From contig JAPYWJ010000013.1 in the NCBI GenBank assembly GCA_028276405.1, forward strand, positions 1-33,807: DNA of 33,807 nucleotides, written 5' to 3'. The notes beneath the pieces are model-generated. The model saw only the letters and a program-made list of their open reading frames with translations, was not told the DNA's origin and ran no database searches. Shown here one piece after another: positions 30,692-33,807 of this stretch. Source of the stretch: Hydrogenobacter sp. Its GTDB lineage: Bacteria > Aquificota > Aquificia > Aquificales > Aquificaceae. Made by a program: the position numbers and the translations under genes. Positions within the stretch are counted from its first letter, which is position 1; each line of letters starts with the position of its first letter.

Positions 30692-32519
30692 ACTGGTTTT
30701 CCATCACAAAAAGAAAGGCTGAAGGTAGCATGGAAACTTCCCTTACCCTTATACCCGTCTTTTCAAAATACTCTTCTACGAAGTTTCTCAATTCACCAAC
30801 TCCTACACCTACCAGTGGAAATCTGCCTTTTATCTGTCTTATCAGGTCTTTTAGTGCATTACCCTTTAATCCCTTTGTAGGCTCACCATCAGAGAAAACG
30901 ATCATCACTCCTTTCATTCTATGTTTTTTGCAGAAGACCTCTAAATCTTCAGAGGAGACAAGCAAAGCCTTCTCTATGTTTGTGCCACCACCTAACATGT
31001 TTTTGAGCTCTATGATCTTAGCGCGCGATGTTTTGTAGTCTTCTTCAAAGGACTTTATACTAAGCACTCTATCATTAAAAGCTATTATGGAAAAAGGCAT
31101 GTTCATATCGTGGAGCGTTTCGCTAAAAAGCAGAAGAGATCTTATCGCGCTTTCTATCTTGTCTTCTTTTTTCATGGAAGAAGAGATGTCTAAAAGGAGT
31201 TTAAAGGCAAGCTGTTTTTTCTCAGGAATGATTCTTCGTTGGTATATGCGCCCTCGCCCTGTAGGTATCTCTGTGTGTATCTTCCTGTAGTCTACGCGCC
31301 TTCCATGAAGATATCCCCAATACCATCCTTCTTCTGTCTGTGGTATAAGCATACTGAACTTTCTCTTCATGGACTCCACAAAAGGTGTTATACTCCTCAT
31401 AATGTTTTGGTACTTTTTGAACTCTTCTTGGTTAAGTCCGTATTCTTTCCTGTACTTTTTATCCTTTTCGGATTCTTGTGTATCTTTTTTGCTAAAGCCT
31501 GGTCCTTGAGAGGGACTGTCTTCCCAGCCCTTTAAGATAAAAGAAACAAAGCCTCTGTGCTCTACTTCCGTTTGAAGGGTTTTAGGTAAGAAATGCCCGA
31601 GAAATTCTAAGTCCTTTTCAAGAAGGCTTATATAGGACATCTGTTTTATGTAATCCCTCATCCATTCAGGAAAGCTTCTTAGTTTTTTGAGTATGTCTTT
31701 CCTTATGTCCTGTGGTATATCTTTGGCAGTTGGGAAACTGCTTATAAGTTTTTGGTATTCTTCGGGTAGCTTTTTGAGGATATCTGTCATTATCCTGCCT
31801 TTGTGCCCCTCTTTCTTTTTACCGTTTGCTTCGTCAATAAGCATGTCTATGTAGTTGAGTTCCGCGGATTCCTCTATAAGGACCCTATATTTACCAAAAG
31901 CCGTTTCCATGAGCATGGAATAAGCTTGCACACTATTCACGGTGAGGTACTCCTTCAGAAAATCCTCAAGAGAAATAACCTGCTTGCGGACGGTTTGATC
32001 TATCTCTTCGTGCTTGGAAAGCCAAAGCTTCAAAAAGCCCAAGGCAAACTCGTGGTAGGGATAGAAGCCTTTAAGTTCAGAAAGTATCTCTTGGTATCTA
32101 CGCCTTAGCACATGAATGCTTTCAGGATGCTCTTTTAGAATACGCTCATCTGTTTTAACAGATTCAAGCACTGAATAGAGCACTAAGAAAGCCGTCGGTT
32201 GATAGCCAAACCTGAAAAATTCTCTCTGACCCAGCCGCCAAAGGGACAGTTCTGCATTCAGAAGGTAGCTTATCTCGTGCCTTATGGTGTTGATAGTATA
32301 ATCTTCGCTCTTTCTGACAAAGTCTGTTATGCTAAAGACAACACCTTCTGGTTTTTTTACATGGGGTGGTACCTCATCTATTTCGCCCCTTGCCCACATC
32401 TCTAGAAGAGGCAGAAACTTAGGGTCGTATCCTGCTCCCCATCCTTCGTAGCTTCCCTGCACAACCAGGTCAAATTCACTCTCCAACAAGCTACCAATAG
32501 CCTTCCACTTTTCCCTCAT
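30666..32519 (-). CDS. VWA-domain protein (NorD/CobT-like)
   Basis: This 617-residue cytoplasmic protein has a long helical N-terminal region (about 1-400) and a C-terminal von Willebrand A domain. The metal site is complete: Asp444-Ile-Ser-Ser-Ser448, Thr513 in GGGTNIEKAL, and Asp544 in VFSDGEPTKG. The sequence WGYLHGRRVDYRKI just before the VWA domain matches the pattern of NorD/CobT C-terminal parts. Such proteins usually work with a MoxR-type AAA+ ATPase to insert metals or activate enzymes, but no such gene is adjacent. A charged low-complexity stretch (SKKDTQESEKDKKYRKEY) sits near residue 350. No ribosome site precedes the ATG. The client is unknown. Confidence 0.82.
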   Translation of the reverse strand: MREKWKAIGSLLESEFDLVVQGSYEGWGAGYDPKFLPLLEMWARGEIDEVPPHVKKPEGVVFSITDFVRKSEDYTINTIRHEISYLLNAELSLWRLGQREFFRFGYQPTAFLVLYSVLESVKTDERILKEHPESIHVLRRRYQEILSELKGFYPYHEFALGFLKLWLSKHEEIDQTVRKQVISLEDFLKEYLTVNSVQAYSMLMETAFGKYRVLIEESAELNYIDMLIDEANGKKKEGHKGRIMTDILKKLPEEYQKLISSFPTAKDIPQDIRKDILKKLRSFPEWMRDYIKQMSYISLLEKDLEFLGHFLPKTLQTEVEHRGFVSFILKGWEDSPSQGPGFSKKDTQESEKDKKYRKEYGLNQEEFKKYQNIMRSITPFVESMKRKFSMLIPQTEEGWYWGYLHGRRVDYRKIHTEIPTGRGRIYQRRIIPEKKQLAFKLLLDISSSMKKEDKIESAIRSLLLFSETLHDMNMPFSIIAFNDRVLSIKSFEEDYKTSRAKIIELKNMLGGGTNIEKALLVSSEDLEVFCKKHRMKGVMIVFSDGEPTKGLKGNALKDLIRQIKGRFPLVGVGVGELRNFVEEYFEKTGIRVREVSMLPSAFLFVMENQFRRLLSAS

Positions 32520-32549
32520 AAAGTATAAAGATGCTCGTCAAATTTTAAC

Positions 32550-32578
32550 TTGTCAAAGAAAGAGGAAAGCATTATATT
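32550..32578 (+). promoter_or_regulatory. Promoter of hypC-hypD
   Basis: TTGTCA (32550-32555) and TATATT (32573-32578) are 17 bases apart. The start would be near 32585, leaving a 25-base leader with AAGGAGGT before hypC. The -35 box overlaps a minus-strand TTGACA. No sigma-54 -24/-12 pattern is seen. Confidence 0.6.
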
Positions 32579-32594
32579 ACGAATAAGTGTTCGT
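32579..32594. promoter_or_regulatory. Inverted repeat at the hyp transcription start (possible operator)
   Basis: ACGAA-TAAGTG-TTCGT has perfect 5-base arms with a 6-base spacer. It begins right after the -10 box and covers the predicted start, where a repressor would block transcription. The arms are short, so chance occurrence is quite possible. Confidence 0.3.
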
Positions 32595-32609
32595 TTAAGG
32601 AGGTGTAGC

Positions 32610-32858
32610 ATGTGCCTTTCTATACCGTCAAAGGTGGTTGAGGTAAGAGATGATGGGACAGCCTTAGTTGACACGATGGGTGTTAAGAGGGTTGTATCCC
32701 TTGAGCTTATGCAAGAACCTGTCAAAGAAAACGATTGGGTTTTAATACATGTGGGTTTTGCCATACAGAAGCTTGATGAGGAATCTGCGCTCAAAAGCCT
32801 TGAACTGTTTGAAGAGATACTTAGCATGGAGGAAAGCTATGAGTACGGTGCAGATTAA
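32610..32858 (+). CDS. hypC: Hydrogenase maturation chaperone HypC
   Basis: HypC works with HypD to assemble and carry the Fe(CN)2CO unit to the NiFe-hydrogenase large subunit. The 82-residue protein begins Met-Cys2-Leu-Ser-Ile-Pro, with the essential N-terminal cysteine, and continues PSKVVEV and GVKRVVSLELM, then WVLIHVGFAIQKLDEESA, all standard for HypC. The start is ATG 32610 after AAGGAGGT; an open frame extending upstream would bury the cysteine. It overlaps hypD by 20 bases. Confidence 0.96.
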   Translation: MCLSIPSKVVEVRDDGTALVDTMGVKRVVSLELMQEPVKENDWVLIHVGFAIQKLDEESALKSLELFEEILSMEESYEYGAD

Positions 32859-33807
32859 CATAAGGAGTGCGTTCAAAGACGAAGCTAAGGTTAAGGTTCT
32901 TGAAAGAAGGATAAAGGAAGACATAGAAAAGCTCGGAAGGGAAGTTTACATAATGGAGTTTTGCGGAGGACATACCCATTCCATCATGAAGTACGGCATA
33001 GACGAGCTTTTAAAGGGATATGTAAGGTTTGTTCACGGTCCTGGATGTCCCGTGTGCGTTATGCCCATGCAAAGAATAGACCTCGCTATTGAGCTGGCAA
33101 AAATTCCAAACACTGTGCTGTGTACCTATGGCGACTTACTGAGAGTTCCTGGCTCTAACAGAAAAAGTTTACTAAACCTTAGGTCAGAAGGATGCGATGT
33201 AAGAATGGTCTACTCGTGTCTTGATGTTCTTAAGATAGCAGAGGAAAATCCCCAAAAAGAAGTTATATTCTTTGCCATAGGTTTTGAGACCACAACACCA
33301 CAAACCGCCGTACTTATTCGGAAGGCAAAGGCTATGGGTATTAGAAACCTTTCCGTAGTTTCCAACCATGTGATAACTCCTGCTGCCATACAGCACATAC
33401 TCAACTCTCCGGAAATAAGGGAAATAGGAAAAGTAAGAATAGACGCCTTCATAGGACCAGGACATGTGAGCGTCATAATAGGTACTAGACCTTATCACTA
33501 CTTTGCAGAAGAGTTTCAGAAACCTGTGGTAATATCTGGGTTTGAGCCTGTTGATGTGATGCAATCCGTTTACATGATAGTAAGACAGATAAAAGAAGGG
33601 AGAGCAGTTGTAGAAAACCAGTACACCAGGTTCGTGTCTTACCAAGGTAATTTAAAGGCTCAACAGCTTGTGTCAGAAGTTTTTGAGCTCAGAAAGGAGT
33701 TTGAATGGAGAGGTTTAGGAATAGTACCTTACAGCGCTCTAAAAATAAGAAGGTCTTATGAAGATTTGGATGCAGAAAGGAGGTTTACTGTTGAGTTACC
33801 TAAACCC
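32839..33807 (+). CDS. hypD: Hydrogenase maturation factor HypD (3' end outside window)
   Basis: HypD carries a [4Fe-4S] cluster and, with HypC, holds the iron while CO and CN are attached. The open frame runs from ATG 32839 to the window edge, 323 residues with no stop. The motifs are Cys42-Gly-Gly-His45 (EFCGGHTHSIM), Cys70-Pro-Val-Cys73 (GPGCPVCVMP), AIGFETTTPQTA, and GPGHVSVIIG. A GGAGGAAAGC ribosome site lies inside hypC. The remaining cluster-ligand cysteines of the C-terminus would lie beyond the edge. Together with hypC it shows that the organism makes NiFe hydrogenase. Confidence 0.95.
   Translation, partial: MSTVQINIRSAFKDEAKVKVLERRIKEDIEKLGREVYIMEFCGGHTHSIMKYGIDELLKGYVRFVHGPGCPVCVMPMQRIDLAIELAKIPNTVLCTYGDLLRVPGSNRKSLLNLRSEGCDVRMVYSCLDVLKIAEENPQKEVIFFAIGFETTTPQTAVLIRKAKAMGIRNLSVVSNHVITPAAIQHILNSPEIREIGKVRIDAFIGPGHVSVIIGTRPYHYFAEEFQKPVVISGFEPVDVMQSVYMIVRQIKEGRAVVENQYTRFVSYQGNLKAQQLVSEVFELRKEFEWRGLGIVPYSALKIRRSYEDLDAERRFTVELPKP

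Noticed and set aside
33184-33645. 153-residue open frame on the minus strand near the right edge
   Set aside because: It lies fully opposite hypD, whose motifs are unambiguous. Its composition (Tyr/Ser/His-rich) is typical of a shadow frame.

Overview
The window looks like the chromosome of a thermophilic, chemolithoautotrophic member of the Aquificales (Hydrogenobacter/Thermocrinis-like). This is an inference from gene content and style. The genes are packed end to end with many 1-20 base overlaps, and no gene-free stretch exceeds about 135 bases. The proteins are rich in Lys, Glu and Ile, and an A. aeolicus-type IscU is present. The energy genes fit H2 and reduced-sulfur oxidation with O2: hypC-hypD, a SorAB-like sulfite dehydrogenase pair and a cytochrome c oxidase operon. 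There are no insertion sequences, phage genes, rRNA genes or CRISPR arrays.

Layout. 1-4830 (+): the 3' end of rpoN (sigma-54), an M24 aminopeptidase, tRNA-fMet and tRNA-Ser(GCT) behind a strong sigma-70-type promoter, carA, and a class B penicillin-binding protein. 4795-6085: bioD (-) divergent from a TetR-family regulator (+). 6072-9575 (-): a molybdenum sulfite dehydrogenase, a small cytochrome c, a geranylgeranyl-reductase-type flavoprotein and an encapsulin shell protein, all in tandem. 9710-15466 (+): argF, valS, hldD, argB, each overlapping the next. 15463-18505 (-): a tightly coupled iron-sulfur/sulfur-transfer cluster (iscU, a PP-loop thiolase, tusA, a small DUF1858-like protein, nfu, then aroE). 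18580-21362 (-): an alpha/beta hydrolase, tgt, a PAP2 phosphatase and an unknown protein. 21445-26877 (-): cytochrome oxidase genes in the order III-sco-II-I, a 47-residue membrane protein, and a TatD-radical SAM fusion. 26977-27990 (-): an OmpA-like protein. 28037-30691 (+): dtd, a stand-alone precorrin-2 dehydrogenase, a cysteine synthase and endonuclease III. 30666-32519 (-): a VWA-domain protein. 32610 to the right edge (+): hypC and hypD, the latter cut by the window end.

How the parts fit. The SorAB-like pair would oxidise sulfite in the periplasm and pass electrons through c-type cytochrome towards the oxidase. HypC/HypD mature a NiFe hydrogenase encoded elsewhere. IscU, Nfu, TusA and the PP-loop enzyme supply Fe-S clusters and sulfur for thiolation.

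The points most worth attention are: (1) an encapsulin with no recognisable cargo, placed behind a flavoprotein and a sulfite dehydrogenase pair; (2) cytochrome oxidase subunit III split by a -1 frameshift exactly at a seven-A run; (3) the six-gene sulfur-trafficking cluster; (4) a valyl-tRNA synthetase whose zinc ribbon is interrupted by about 110 residues; (5) a short membrane gene behind coxA; (6) several Shine-Dalgarno-less starts directly behind TATAAT-like boxes, suggesting leaderless or very short-leader mRNAs.
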